The notes beneath the pieces are model-generated. The model did not search any database. It saw nothing but the letters and a program-made list of their open reading frames with translations, and was not told the origin of the DNA. Positions 21,901-32,864 of a stretch of DNA of 64,000 nucleotides are shown piece by piece. The translations under genes were made by a program, and so were the position numbers. Positions within the stretch are counted from its first letter, which is position 1, and every line of letters begins with the position of its first letter. The stretch comes from Polytrichum commune. Taxonomy: Eukaryota; Streptophyta; Polytrichopsida; Polytrichales; Polytrichaceae. The stretch is taken from NCBI GenBank assembly GCA_950295325.1, contig OX485805.1:29871501-29935500 (forward strand). Reading direction: 5' to 3'.

Positions 21901-24900
21901 GCTTGATGCTACCATACATAAAAGAAGGAATGAGAAAATAGAAACTACCCAACCAGAAACATAAAGTTGTGTGAGAGAGACATCAAGGATTAGTTGATAA
22001 CTCTCCGCCTTTTCACTACCATCTCTTATACCCTCCCAAGTCGTGCTCCAACTTCCCTAGAGTTTCACTAGTGGTAGTAGGTCGACTTTGCTCAAGTGGT
22101 TTCCATTCAACCTCCCCACTATATTCCAAGAACTCTAAATTGTAGCCTATTCGAAACAATTTAAAACTTTTCAATGGCATCCTCCACTAACCATGACGCA
22201 GTATTGCATTTAATATTTTCTCAAGTACGAATCCTTGCATGCAAGTTATGCTTCATGCACACATCTGATTACAGAGCTTCCAAGGCAAATAGCATAAGAG
22301 TACTAACCTCAATCTAGCTACACCTGTAGAGCAGCCATCACCTACTGGCTTCACACAGACATCATTTGCCTTTAATTCTTTCTTCAAATCCAACCACGTT
22401 TGATCACCATCTTGTATCAGCTCCTTCAATAATCGCACTGCTTTACCGGCTGTATGTACACCTTGGCTTGAAAGCTGCTGACAATCAGTGCAAATTCTAA
22501 GTGGAGTACAAGGTTAAAGTACATGAGGCAACAACATGAGGAACTTTGTTTGTTTGTTCAAATACATCATTGTAAGGGAGAAAAAAAAATCTTTCTTCAT
22601 CTTGAGAGACAACTCATAATGCCATAGATGGCAAACTCATCAAACTTACGTATTGACATCAACTTGCTGCCAAGGTAAGCGGATGTGAGTTGGTTACTTA
22701 TCATAATTAGACATCTTTATTTGAGTGGTGTGGTTTTACAGGGATCTAAGAATGGACGCCAAAAAGGCATCAAGTGTTTCAAAGGGATTGGATTATGATC
22801 TCAAAATTTGTTAAGTATTCTAGGTTCAATAGTCAACATAAATCAGGGGGACCTATATGGTCATAAGTTTTGACTTTGAGAATGCATAATTTTATTTTTA
22901 TTTTTATAAATTATAACGATTTAAATCTCATTTTTTTTATTGAGCTCCAAATAGAATGGGAAAAAATGGCTACAGCCTTGATTGCATTTTCTAATTATTC
23001 CGTACTAGGTAAACGGAAAAAATTAACCATTCAATATCTGTCTACCTTAGCAGATGCTTTGATAGACCCAATAACTCAAGATTAGAAACACGCTGAGCTA
23101 TACGATACATACATGTGCAATTGCAGCGCCTGTAGCTACTTTATCCATGCAGAGCCTTGATGCCTCTGCACCAGATCCTGCTCGTATCCCAACACAGGTT
23201 GTCATGTACAAAATTAAAAAAAATTAAAATATCCCCAAAACAGGCTATCCCCCTTAGATAAATAGATATAAACACTGGGTTCCTGAGGAAGCAAGGAAAA
23301 ATAAAGAGTGGTAGGTTACTGCCAACCAGAGCCCTACATTGGGTGCCCATACCCATGCCCATGCCCATACCCATGCCCATGCCCATACCCATGCCCATGC
23401 CCATGCCCACCCATGCCCATGGGTTTTGGGTGGGCATGGGTGCGATATTATTGTTCATGGGTGGGCATGGGTGGGCATGGGTGATCATGAGATCATTGCA
23501 GCGGTGAGCTTAGCATTGCCAATGAATCGGGATACCACTACTAAATTCAATATTCTCTTGTGGTGGAAGCTGAAAGGAGCCCCCACATTCCCCATCATGT
23601 CGCGCGTGGCGCGTTCAGTTTTGTGCATCCCTGCATCCAACTCCAAATCGGAGACAAACTTCTCGGATGCAAGGAATACGCTAACCAAGAAGCGCTCCGG
23701 GTTGAAGCCAACGATAGTGAACGACCTTTTATTTGTCCGATCCAACCAAGACTTGGTGTAGGCGGGTAATACACATTACACAATTTTTGAATACATGGGC
23801 GCAATTTGAATAGCATGGTGGGGCATGGGTGGGGCATGGGTGGGCATGGGTGGGCACATGTCATGCTATGTGTGGGCATGGGTGGGCATGGGTGCGCACA
23901 TGTCATGCTATGGGTGGGCATGGGTGGGTATAGGTCGTTGCTGATGGGCATGGTCTGGGTATGGATGCAATTTAAAAGGAAAATGTTGGGCTCTGCTGCC
24001 AACTTTCAGTGGAAGGCTTTATAATCCCCATATACATATAACAATATGTGTTGCTGCCTTCATGTTGAGAACAACAAAGTCACAAAAGATACACACCATG
24101 GTTATTGTCAGGATGAAGAGATAAAAGGATCATGCTTACAAACACCAATATGAATTGTACAAAAACAACTTGTATGTCATGAGCACGAGCTTATATAGTG
24201 AAAGACTCATTTAAGACAATAAGAATTCATCGAGGAGAAGAGAGCTACCTGTATGAGGTACTCCTGAAGCTTGCAGAAGAGCTTGCAAAGTACCATTTTC
24301 ACCAATGCCACCATGAACTGCAGTGCATACACAGTAGTCAAGATGGAGTAATTAGAAAATAGAAGGTCCCTATTTTCTGTATTAATATTGTCCCTATTGT
24401 GAGATTTCAATTTATTGGAGTCTGGCCATTACCCTCGTCAAGTGATAAGCACACTATCTGCACGCAAGTTATTCTAAATCCCTAATATGTCAAAAACCAT
24501 ACCTGCAAGAAAAACAAGTGCATTGCTTTGCTTTGCTTCCTGAATCCATTCCATCAGTGTGAGCTTCCTTGGCAAGTCTAAATCTCCGTTGTCAGACACT
24601 AAAGAGGCTTTGACATGTCCTTGCAAATCAGAGAGAACCTGCGATCTTAGTTTAGACACCTTGGCAGCTGTAGAGAGCTCCAATGACTCGAGGCACCCTT
24701 CCACGACTTCCTCTACTGAATGTCGTAAAACTGCTGCATATCTGTGTGAAACATTAGAGTTATCCATGTGAGGTAAACATGTGTTTTAAGGGAATCCGGA
24801 CCCTCTTAAGTGGGTTTGAGGGGTGAGGGTGAGTTTATCTGGAAAGTGAAGGCTCTTTGGGGAATTCTATATGGAGCCTGTATCACGGACCCTCTTTTAA

Positions 24901-27900
24901 ACTTCGAATAACAAAACGGTGACATCAACTTGGCCTAATGGAGGAGGGTGATGTCGTTTCGGCCCACATGGAGGAGGTTGATGTCTATTCCGGGGGACTC
25001 AAACTCAAGATTGGGCCCAAAATCAATCTTCCATACGTTTTTTTATGACTTAATAGAGGACACTCAATATGGAATTTTGAGAAGATTCCTCCATTCCTCA
25101 TGGGTTTGTCACTCCCTTTTGCCACTTTACAGATAACTTTATTATCATTGATGTATACTTGCAATTCATAGGATTCATGCTCTTTCTTGGGCTCTTCAGA
25201 CCTCAGAATAAATCACCTTTCATGCTATTGTTACTCTGGCTAATCTTATCTTATCCCAAGCAGACAAAACATATGTTGGGTTAGACATATTAGAGGTTTG
25301 AAATAACTTTAACCAGAATGATTATCCATTTAAATTTCACAAACTTCCGGAGGCAAAATTATCATGCTAAAACAATAAAATGTTAAAAAATAACAAAAAA
25401 TCTGAATTCTGTGTCATGATTGCATTGTTTTATTATCGTTTTCTAGCATGTGCCACATTATGCTACTACGAAGCAATTGTCACATAAGATTTATACATAT
25501 ATTATAAGATAATTGCATTATATACCACAAGGTCAAATTTTAACATAATAATTAGAGAGTAAACTCCCCTTTGGAGATTTGTGAGGAAAGACAAGAAAGT
25601 TTGTCACACGTGTACTTACGGCAATGCCCACACCAGCTTTTCCTCTGGATTAGCAGCTCTCAAATTTGTCTCAACGCCATCAGAATCTGGTGAGGCGAGC
25701 AGAAAGGGTGATACATCAAGCTGCAAAAAGACAAACATATATTACTTGCAACTTAGTATGAACATTTGAGAAGTCTGATTTGCATTCAAGAATCAACCAC
25801 TGAAATCAGATTTTAGTACCTGATGATCACACAAACATTTTCAGGCTAAGTAGAGTTATAAAGAGAAACCATTTGACCCAAAATTCAATTTGTGACTGGC
25901 CGGGCAGAATTGTACTTTTCAAGAAAATGCTTCCTCTAAGAGTTGTACTCCAGAAAAATGGGCAAGTTAGATTGAGGTTTATATAGCAACTTACATCATT
26001 GCAAGCCCGTAGGTTGAGCCAAACATTAGTGCCACTTATCAAAGAAACTTGTCGTTCTGAGGTGTCTCCCCCAAATAACACAAAGATTTTTTGCCTGGAT
26101 GAAACCTCTTCCTTTACCATTCCTGAAATTGATTTGGAAGCTCTGATTGATTCAGGGAGTGGGATGGTGGAGTATCGTGAACACGCATGCTTAAGAATCG
26201 ATCGAAGTATGTCAGCATGTGACATCCCCACCTGAAAATTGTCCAGGGTTAGGAACTGCAGTAATTGAATGATAGAAAGCAGACTTTATGGAATGGTAGA
26301 AAGCAGACACATGAAACCATTCTGCAGCAAAATTCCTTTTGGTCAGTTTTTCGTGGTCGACTACAAAATAAATCCTTCTTTTCTAAGTGATGATCATGTG
26401 CTGAATTTTATAACTACTTGTAATGTGCATCAAAGTATTTGCAGTCTTGTCACATGTATGTATTCCACAAATGCATCTGCGGTAGTTATTTAGGACGGAA
26501 AGTCCTTACAAGAGACCATTTTTACTTCAACCAAATCTTACATCAAGCAGAGACAACTCACTTGTGCACCTTGTTGAAATAGAATGCTGGTCTGCTCCAT
26601 TCCGCTCATCTGTAGGCTACTTCAAAATAAGCATTGGGATTCTGAACAACTGTTTTTCCATAAAACATACTCCCTCTGTTTCAAAATAAAAGTTACGTTT
26701 GGACATAAACTGCGTTACGAAATAAAAGTTACATTTGGTGAAATTTCTCTCAAACTTCGCCAAACGAACTGGAATGTTGCCAAAAACAATGTAAAAGTTG
26801 TTGCTGATGAACTACCAAGTCAAATAACTGATAATACATGTTTAATAATTGATATTTGGACTCGATGGCGTCGATGCACATCAACGCGGTTTTATGTGTG
26901 AGATCAATTGGTGTCAATCGTCAATGGCAATGAACGGGTGTTACTATGGACACCCCTAGCTTGCCGGAAAGAGCTTAGTGAGGGCTATGCAACGCACGCA
27001 GTTTCGTGCTAAAAGTGCGAAAATTGACCTTAAGCCCACGGATTTTCTAAAATGTAACTTTTATTCTGAAACGGAGGGAGTATGTCCACAGGTTGGTCTG
27101 ACAGATGCTCACATTCAAAATGACGATTTGTAAATAAATAAGCAAGAATAGGACAACAATCCTTACCAAGTTGATGTCAGAGAAAACAGTAATTCCTGTA
27201 TCCAATTGGCCAAACAAGCATTGTTGCCCTTTACTAGCAGCAGCAGTTAACATTTTGGGCGGTAGCAACCAACCATCAACACGAGCAACATCACCAAGCT
27301 CGAGTATTTGGAACAACTTGGCTGCTCCAGATCGAATATGTTGCACAATTTCCTCTGAAAACCGAGGTGGGGTGTGGAAGGACACCTATACAAAATACCA
27401 AAATTAGAATGAACTCTAGAAAATCCCATGTCAACAAAGTTAAGTTTGGAGTAACGTGCTTCAATACCAAGATTACACAAGGGAGACCCATGGAAGAAGC
27501 TTAGGTTCGAGTGGTTGTTCATCCTACTAAATGTAATCCACTAATAGAGAAGGAAACAGAACAGCAAGAAGATTCCAAACTTGAGTATCTAATGACTAAA
27601 AAATTACGCTATGCAAGTAGTTTCTTATGATAGACTACATTTCTTTCCGTTAAATAGATTCTATTGTACTATGTGTTACAGTTTGACATTTATATTTGAC
27701 TTCCCACTGACCTAAATACCTTAGAGTTATCCTTAAACTGAATGGGACTTTTGGTTGGGAGTTGGCTGTTTTGCATATAACCCTTTCCATGTTTGATAAG
27801 TTTCTTACCCAAGTTTGGAGGTTGTGTGGAGGTTTGAACAAAGAACATTCTATATCAGTTCATTGAGGGTCAAAGTCATTTTGGCATGCCAAGAGGTGCT

Positions 27901-30900
27901 AAAATGAGTTTGGTCCTCAATGAACTAAAATAGGGTGGTCTTTCTGTTATTCAAATACTACCTCCAAGCATGCACCACAAGTGGAAAGAAATGATTGATT
28001 TTTTATGCAATACAACCAATGGAAAATCATAGGGAACTGACTCTTGACGGAAGGCATTCTCTAATATAAACAATAGGCCCACAAGGACAAAGATGTTTAC
28101 CTAAATTCTCAAACTTATTAGACTGCTGTGTTAGTTCTACACCCCTCAATAGATAGGACCAAAAAGTGTCCAGAATTCTTTGACACAAAATACCTGGGTT
28201 GTGGGTAAGTATTTTCTGCGATAGTCGAATATAGTGTCTTCCTCCTCAATTGCATCTCGTTGCCGTAATTCTATCTGCTTGACATCAAACTTAATCAATG
28301 TCATTTGTGCAATTTGATCTAAAACCACTTTATCATCACTTTACAAGAAAGGTGACACAACATTGCTCATGATAGAAACTAGAGAAAAAGACAACCTCAG
28401 TTGGTAGCAGAGTGACAGGGCGAGACTGATATTTAGATCCCACATCAACCACAACAGCAGTAAATTCTATTCCACCCTCCGCAAACGCCTCAACAACAAC
28501 TCTGTCATGAATGCCCTGCACACAGCCGACAAAACAACTCATGATAATACTCCGAACCTCCCTGCAAGTTCAACCTTTGTTCCACTGCAACATAAATTGT
28601 GTAAGAGGACTCTCTAAAAAACATTTCGGCCTAATAAATTCTAAATGATAAATGTTGAGGATTTTGAGCTCCAGATACAACTACAGCATGTACCAAAATC
28701 TGTATACATTACACAAACTTATGGCAAACTTGACAGTTGCAATGATTCTCATTGATCTGAAATAGTATTCTTTGTTGGTTACTATGTTGAAGAACAGTAG
28801 GCTCTGTGAATCATGAGTCATGATCATCAATAGAGTTATCCTCTAACTAAACATGACCTTTGGTTGGTAGATGGTTGTTTTGCATACAGCACCTTCCATG
28901 TTCAATAAGTTTTTGGTGCAGGCTTGGAGATGATGTGGAGGTTTAACAAGAACAATCTATATAGGTTCATTGAGGGTCAAGCTCATTTTGTAATGCCAAG
29001 AGGTGCAAAAATGAACCGAAATAGGTTGCTATTCATTCAAAATTAATCACTACCTCTGAGCATGCACCAGAAGTGGAAAGAAATTATTGATTCGGTATAC
29101 AGCACAACCAATGGAAGACCATAGGGGGCAAACTCCTGACAAAATGTCTCATTGAGTTAAGGGATGACTCTAATGTAGAGTTCTTAAAGTAAGAAAGGTG
29201 TATCTACCTCAGCCAACAATGCCTTGGCTTGTTCCATGGCCATCTTCATACCAATGGCAATACTAACTCCCACACTTGAGCCTGCGCGTGCTGGTTTCAC
29301 CTATCAAGCAGGCTGGCTATTGAGTAGTATAACACAAAAATAAGGATTCTTCAACAGAGATTCAAGGAAAAATTGTCAACCACACCAACCAAAGATATAT
29401 CCACAACGGATGCCTTCAATTTGCACATAGTAGTGAACTATAGCAGTACAACATCAAAGGATAACAAGAACTCATGATAGAGGAAACAGAAAGAACTCAC
29501 AACCTCTGAGTCCTACGATGTGGACAAAGGGGGGAGGGGGGGGGGGGACTTTTTTTCCACGATGTTTAATCACCATTCCACTTCTTTGTACTCACCACAA
29601 CTCGTCCTGTGATAGAGTCTATGTGGTTGTTGTAGAACCATTTGGCCAACCCATAGTTGTCCACCTTGCCGGCCTGAAGAGCAAGGAGTGAGTATTTGTG
29701 GCTCCAATGTCACAAGCCAACATTCAAAATGCAAAAAGTTGGGAAATCTGTTGCTGGCAGGACAAATTACTGATTCCCAGTCACAACTTATTATTTTCTG
29801 TATGGCACAACAGCACTACGGTAGGGTTCAGATTTTTAAGATCTCTAGTGCGAGCAATTGTTAAGAAATAAAAATGCTTGAAATCAACAACATTGTGCAT
29901 TCATTCAGCATCAGTACATCAACAAGGTGAAACTGAACCGTCATCAGTATTTTCTCTCTAATTGTGGATGGTCGCTTTGCTTGGGGAATAGTGACAAGGA
30001 TTAGAAAGCACACCTCAATAAGAAACATTGGCAAAGTAGCAAACCCATGTCTTTCCAGCTCAACAGCTGCATTGTACTGCAGGTATTTTACAAGTCGAAC
30101 AGTAAGTCAATCATTACAAATTGAAAATAAGAGAAATAACCTTTATTTGGTAAATCCAGTAGATTTATCCTTTCCCTCAATTAGACTTTTCGTTGGGGGT
30201 TGGTCTCCTCTGATTTTCAATTGGTTGTATTGCATACAATAGTAACAATTTCTTTCCACTTGTGCATTCACAAAGGCATTGCTTGAATTTGAATGAGGAG
30301 CAACCTATTTTGTTTCATGGAGGGCCAAACTCATTTTAGCACCCCTTAGCATGCCAAAATGAGTTTGTCCCTCAATAAACCTATATAGAATGTTCTTTCT
30401 TAAACCTCCACATCATCTCCAAGCATGCACCAAAAACTTATTGGACATGGAAGGTGTTGTATGCAAAACAACCATCTCCCAACCAAAAGTCATGTAGAGT
30501 TTGAAGATAACTCTAATAACTTGGTTGAGAACATTTACCCACCTTATCGAAAGCACGTTGTGAAGCTGCAGAGCTAGTTCCTACGTATGGGATACCCTCA
30601 CTTTCGAGAAGCGCCTGAATAGCAACAACCCAAGTAGAAAATCACAACCAACATCAACACTATGCGTCATCAATGCAGGAGATTTTGCATCTCAATCAAG
30701 CTCACCAACACTAAACACTCATCAAGTCTAAACCTCAATCAGGCTCACCAACACACCCTTTCAAAACTGGCTAAATAGATAAGCAGCAATTGTGAAGCTC
30801 AGTTTCATATAGATATCTATTACCTCCAGTGATCATTACTGCTACACAAGGTACACTTAGGGCAACTCCTATGGTCACTGAAAAATGGTTCAATTGGCTT

Positions 30901-32542
30901 GCAAGGGTTTTGTTGGGCAACGCTGCATGCTCATACCACCCACAAAGCCCAAATGATTTCCAAATCGTCATTGCCCGCTTATTATTGAGAGAGACGTAAC
31001 CCTCTAAACCCCTAATTCTCACCCTCAAGAATTGACGGTCAGAGGACTTAGAGGGTACTCTCTCTCTTACTAATCAGTGGGCAATGAGGATTTGGAAAAC
31101 ATTTGGGCTTTGTGGGTGGTAAAAGCATGCGGCCTTGCCCAAAAAACCCTTGAAAGCTGATTATTGAGAGAATCATTTTCCAGTGACCATAGGAGTTGCT
31201 CTAAGTGAATAAACTTACTATTCGGTGGTTAATGAAGATTTATGGACTTTATGTGTGAGATGAGGATGTGACATTGGCCCAAAACACTATGAAAGCTGAT
31301 GATTATTGAGAAAATCATTCTACATTGACCATAGGAGTTGCTCTTATCCCTGAACATGAAGATGAAAGGTCACCTGGATGCCACCATCTTCGCCAAAGTG
31401 GCCATGAATGACAGGGAATACAATATCTGCAGATGCTTTCAGATGCTTGAAAAACTCAGCGTGGGATTCATACCCTGCTGAGGTGCTGTAAAAGGTTCCA
31501 CCAGAAATTACATATAATGATGCTAATCTTACTCAACCTTTGCAATAGCAGAACTCACATGTAATAAGAAATCTAACTTCAGAAGAGAAGGGTCTGTTCT
31601 GGTTCTTGCCTGGCTATTTTGAAATCGAAATCAGATGGTGTGTTTGAGTACATCTACAACAACAAGATCCATTGAGCCCACAAAATTGTCAAAATACAGT
31701 TTTTCCACACAAGCAAGTGTCCAATAGAGTAGCAGCAACTGTTAAACTGAAAAGGATATTTCAGTTATCCTATAACTCAACATGACTTTTGGTTGAGAGT
31801 TAGTTGTTTTGCATACAATACTTTCCATGTTCAATAAGTATTCAGAGCACGCGTGGAGGAAGTGTGGAGGTTTGAATGAAGAATATTCTATATCAGTTCG
31901 TTGAGGGTCAAACTCATTTTGTAATGCCAAGAGGTGCTAAGATGAGATTGGCCCTCAATGATCCTATGAAATAGGCTCCTCTTCATTCAAATTCAAACAC
32001 TACCTCCAAGCATGCACCACAAGTGGAAAGAGATTATTGACATTGTATGCAGCACAACCATCGGAAGATCATAGGAGACCAACTCCCGACGAAAAGTCAC
32101 ATTGAGTTAAAGGATAACTCTATTGATTTTGTCAAAATGAAAGTGAAGTCACTTACCTGTGCTGAAGAGATCGCAAAGGGCTTCAGCTCCTGGTTCAAGT
32201 AATAACACTGTACCAACACATCCTCTGCCTGAGGAAGCAACATTTCCAAAAAAAGAACAGTAAGTCAACATTCCCGGAAGAACCAGACAGCATGAATCCA
32301 TGTATACAACCAAATCCAGTTGCCCTTCCCAAAATTACACATTCCGGAATGCATACCTGAAGATGATCGAGTACAGAGCGAGCTGAATTTAACGAAATTC
32401 CTCGCTCCGCAGAAGGGCCACCGCAAATGATTGCAACTCGCAAGGTTTCTGGTCTGTTGTCATCGTTCTTACCGATGTTCGTTTCTTCTTGCAACACTGC
32501 AGGCGCGTCCATATGTAGCTCCGCCGCACTGATTTCCAGCAT
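19000..32542 (-). CDS. DDL: D-alanine--D-alanine ligase, tandem two-domain plant form
   Basis: ATP-grasp ligase joining two D-Ala; in plants linked to plastid peptidoglycan and division (known from moss). There are 24 exons: 32542-32357, 32228-32157, 31653-31610, 31485-31374, 30614-30543, 30076-30014, 29673-29596, 29300-29208, 28515-28396, 28274-28194, 27385-27167, 26609-26562, 26231-25995, 25720-25620, 24741-24503, 24317-24249, 23177-23113, 22477-22308, 21293-21215, 20630-20363, 19829-19784, 19652-19544, 19353-19291, 19095-19000. They sum to 2730 nt, 909 aa, and every phase matches. The first domain starts VAIICGGPSAERGISLNSA and has FPVIHGHFGEDGGIQ. The second starts FVLFGGDTSERQVSLISG, has VHGGIGENGTLQ and ends in IIEANTVPGMTPST. 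Introns after exons 3 and 19 use GC donors. The frame stays open upstream of the first ATG, with a transit-peptide-like stretch ending RRCGQLKIICAM but no in-frame ATG, so an upstream exon or a non-AUG start is possible. Confidence 0.93.
20695..21019. mobile_element. Palindromic MITE family P, copy 1 (DDL intron 19)
   Basis: One of nine copies of a ~350-bp self-complementary element. The ends resemble GAGTTATCCTTTAACTCAA and its complement. The arms contain TTTGCATAC and GGTGCATGC blocks, and the centre is a palindrome around TGAGGGTCAAACTCATTTTG. This copy is in the ACTCAATGGGACTTTT-first orientation. It has no coding capacity. Confidence 0.8.
21370..21722. repeat. Dispersed repeat family Q, copy 1 (DDL intron 18)
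   Basis: Shares long similarity with 22690-23053 and with two separated segments at 48760-48975 and 50940-51003 (common blocks TATATTT(C/T)AGTGGTA, AATAGTCAACATAA, ACCATTTAAGACCCATCT). The ends look like a CTAAGGTAGA-type inverted repeat, so this is probably a short non-autonomous DNA element. It is not coding. Confidence 0.6.
22690..23053. repeat. Dispersed repeat family Q, copy 2 (DDL intron 17)
   Basis: A more diverged copy of the repeat at 21370-21722. It contains GTTCAATAGTCAACATAAAT, GGGGGACCTATATGGTCAT and a terminal TCTGTCTACCTTAG. It also holds an A/T-rich insertion near 22885-22935. It is not coding. Confidence 0.55.
23327..23995 (+). mobile_element. hAT transposon deletion derivative with perfect 8-bp target duplication (DDL intron 16)
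   Basis: CTGCCAAC flanks the element on both sides (23319-23326 and 23996-24003), an exact 8-bp duplication as made by hAT transposases. The ends are CAGAGCCC and GGGCTCTG. The subterminal regions are dense in CCCATG/CATGGG hexamers (23337-23425 left, 23815-23960 right) in opposite orientations, a likely transposase-binding array. The middle encodes the C-terminal hAT dimerisation domain: FNILLWWKLKGAPTFPIMSR then CIPASNSKSETNFSDARN and TLTKKRSGLKP. The rest of the transposase is missing. The perfect duplication implies a fairly recent insertion. Confidence 0.9.
26670..27080. mobile_element. Stowaway-type (Tc1/mariner) element (DDL intron 11)
   Basis: The ends are CTCCCTCTGTTTC and GAAACGGAGGGAG, flanked by TA on both sides. 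This is the hallmark Stowaway terminus and TA duplication. The inner ends repeat AATAAAAGTTAC in inverted orientation. At 411 bp it is longer than typical Stowaway MITEs and encodes nothing recognisable. Confidence 0.88.
27724..28061. mobile_element. Palindromic MITE family P, copy 2 (DDL intron 10)
   Basis: Starts TA|GAGTTATCCTTAAACTGAAT and ends ATTCTC|TA. It is in the CTTTTGGTTGGGAGTTGG-first orientation, opposite to copy 1. The central AAACTCATTTTGGCA palindrome is reduced by a small deletion. Confidence 0.75.
28833..29170. mobile_element. Palindromic MITE family P, copy 3 (DDL intron 8)
   Basis: TA|GAGTTATCCTCTAAC at the left and GGGATGACTC|TA at the right, consistent with TA target duplications. 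The inner arms and GGTGCA blocks are as in the other copies. Confidence 0.8.
29527..29547. repeat. G-rich homopolymer tract in DDL intron 7
   Basis: A run of G with a single A interruption, close to the exon 7 donor side. It is length-variable sequence of the kind seen repeatedly in this window. Confidence 0.7.
30162..30513. mobile_element. Palindromic MITE family P, copy 4 (DDL intron 5)
   Basis: TA|GATTTATCCTTTCCC at the left and GAAGATAACTC|TA at the right. It has the clearest centre, with the AGCACCCCTTAGCATGCC spacer between two arms of GGGCCAAACTCATTTT / AAAATGAGTTTGTCCC. Confidence 0.8.
30860..31343. mobile_element. Tourist-like MITE family C with duplicated right end (DDL intron 4)
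   Basis: The left end is TTA|GGGCAACTCCTATGGTC. A matching right end, GACCATAGGAGTTGCTC, occurs twice, at about 31185-31201 and 31327-31343. Only the outer one is followed by TTA, which matches the left flank. The last ~145 bp look like an internal duplication of the right arm. The TTA duplication suggests the PIF/Harbinger group. Confidence 0.75.
31762..32120. mobile_element. Palindromic MITE family P, copy 5 (DDL intron 2)
   Basis: The left end is CAGTTATCCTATAACTCAAC and the right end AGTTAAAGGATAACTC followed by TA. It has the same arm blocks as the other copies and lies between DDL exons 2 and 3. Confidence 0.8.
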
Positions 32543-32661
32543 AGCGCAAATTATTTTTAGTTGCCCACATCGACGGGAGTTAAAAGGCAGAACAAACTTC
32601 GCAGATGCAAGTCGTGCAATGGGAAAAAGGTGTAATCGATCTATAACAAACTAACAATCCC

Positions 32662-32820
32662 CGCTTAGGAGGATAAGATAGAATGGCCTATTCCAGATCC
32701 GATTTTCTGGTTGAGGTTTCTGAATTCTGTCTATATCTTGAGCGAATCTTTGAACAGTGACTATTGCCGACTTCTCACTTCACGTCAGGTACATTGATAG
32801 AATTGGGAGGATAAATGGGG

Positions 32821-32864
<44 letters not shown>

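Noticed and set aside
23141-23488. Minus-strand frame with a GMGMGM repeat, and plus-strand HAHAH frame
   Set aside because: They translate the CCCATG hexamer array of the hAT element, not a repeat protein.
23335-23960. CRISPR-like or satellite array
   Set aside because: The short hexamer repeats have no spacer structure and are the subterminal arrays of a transposon with clear ends.
26584-26901. 105-codon plus frame in DDL intron 11
   Set aside because: It begins outside the Stowaway element and runs into it, with no transposase motif.
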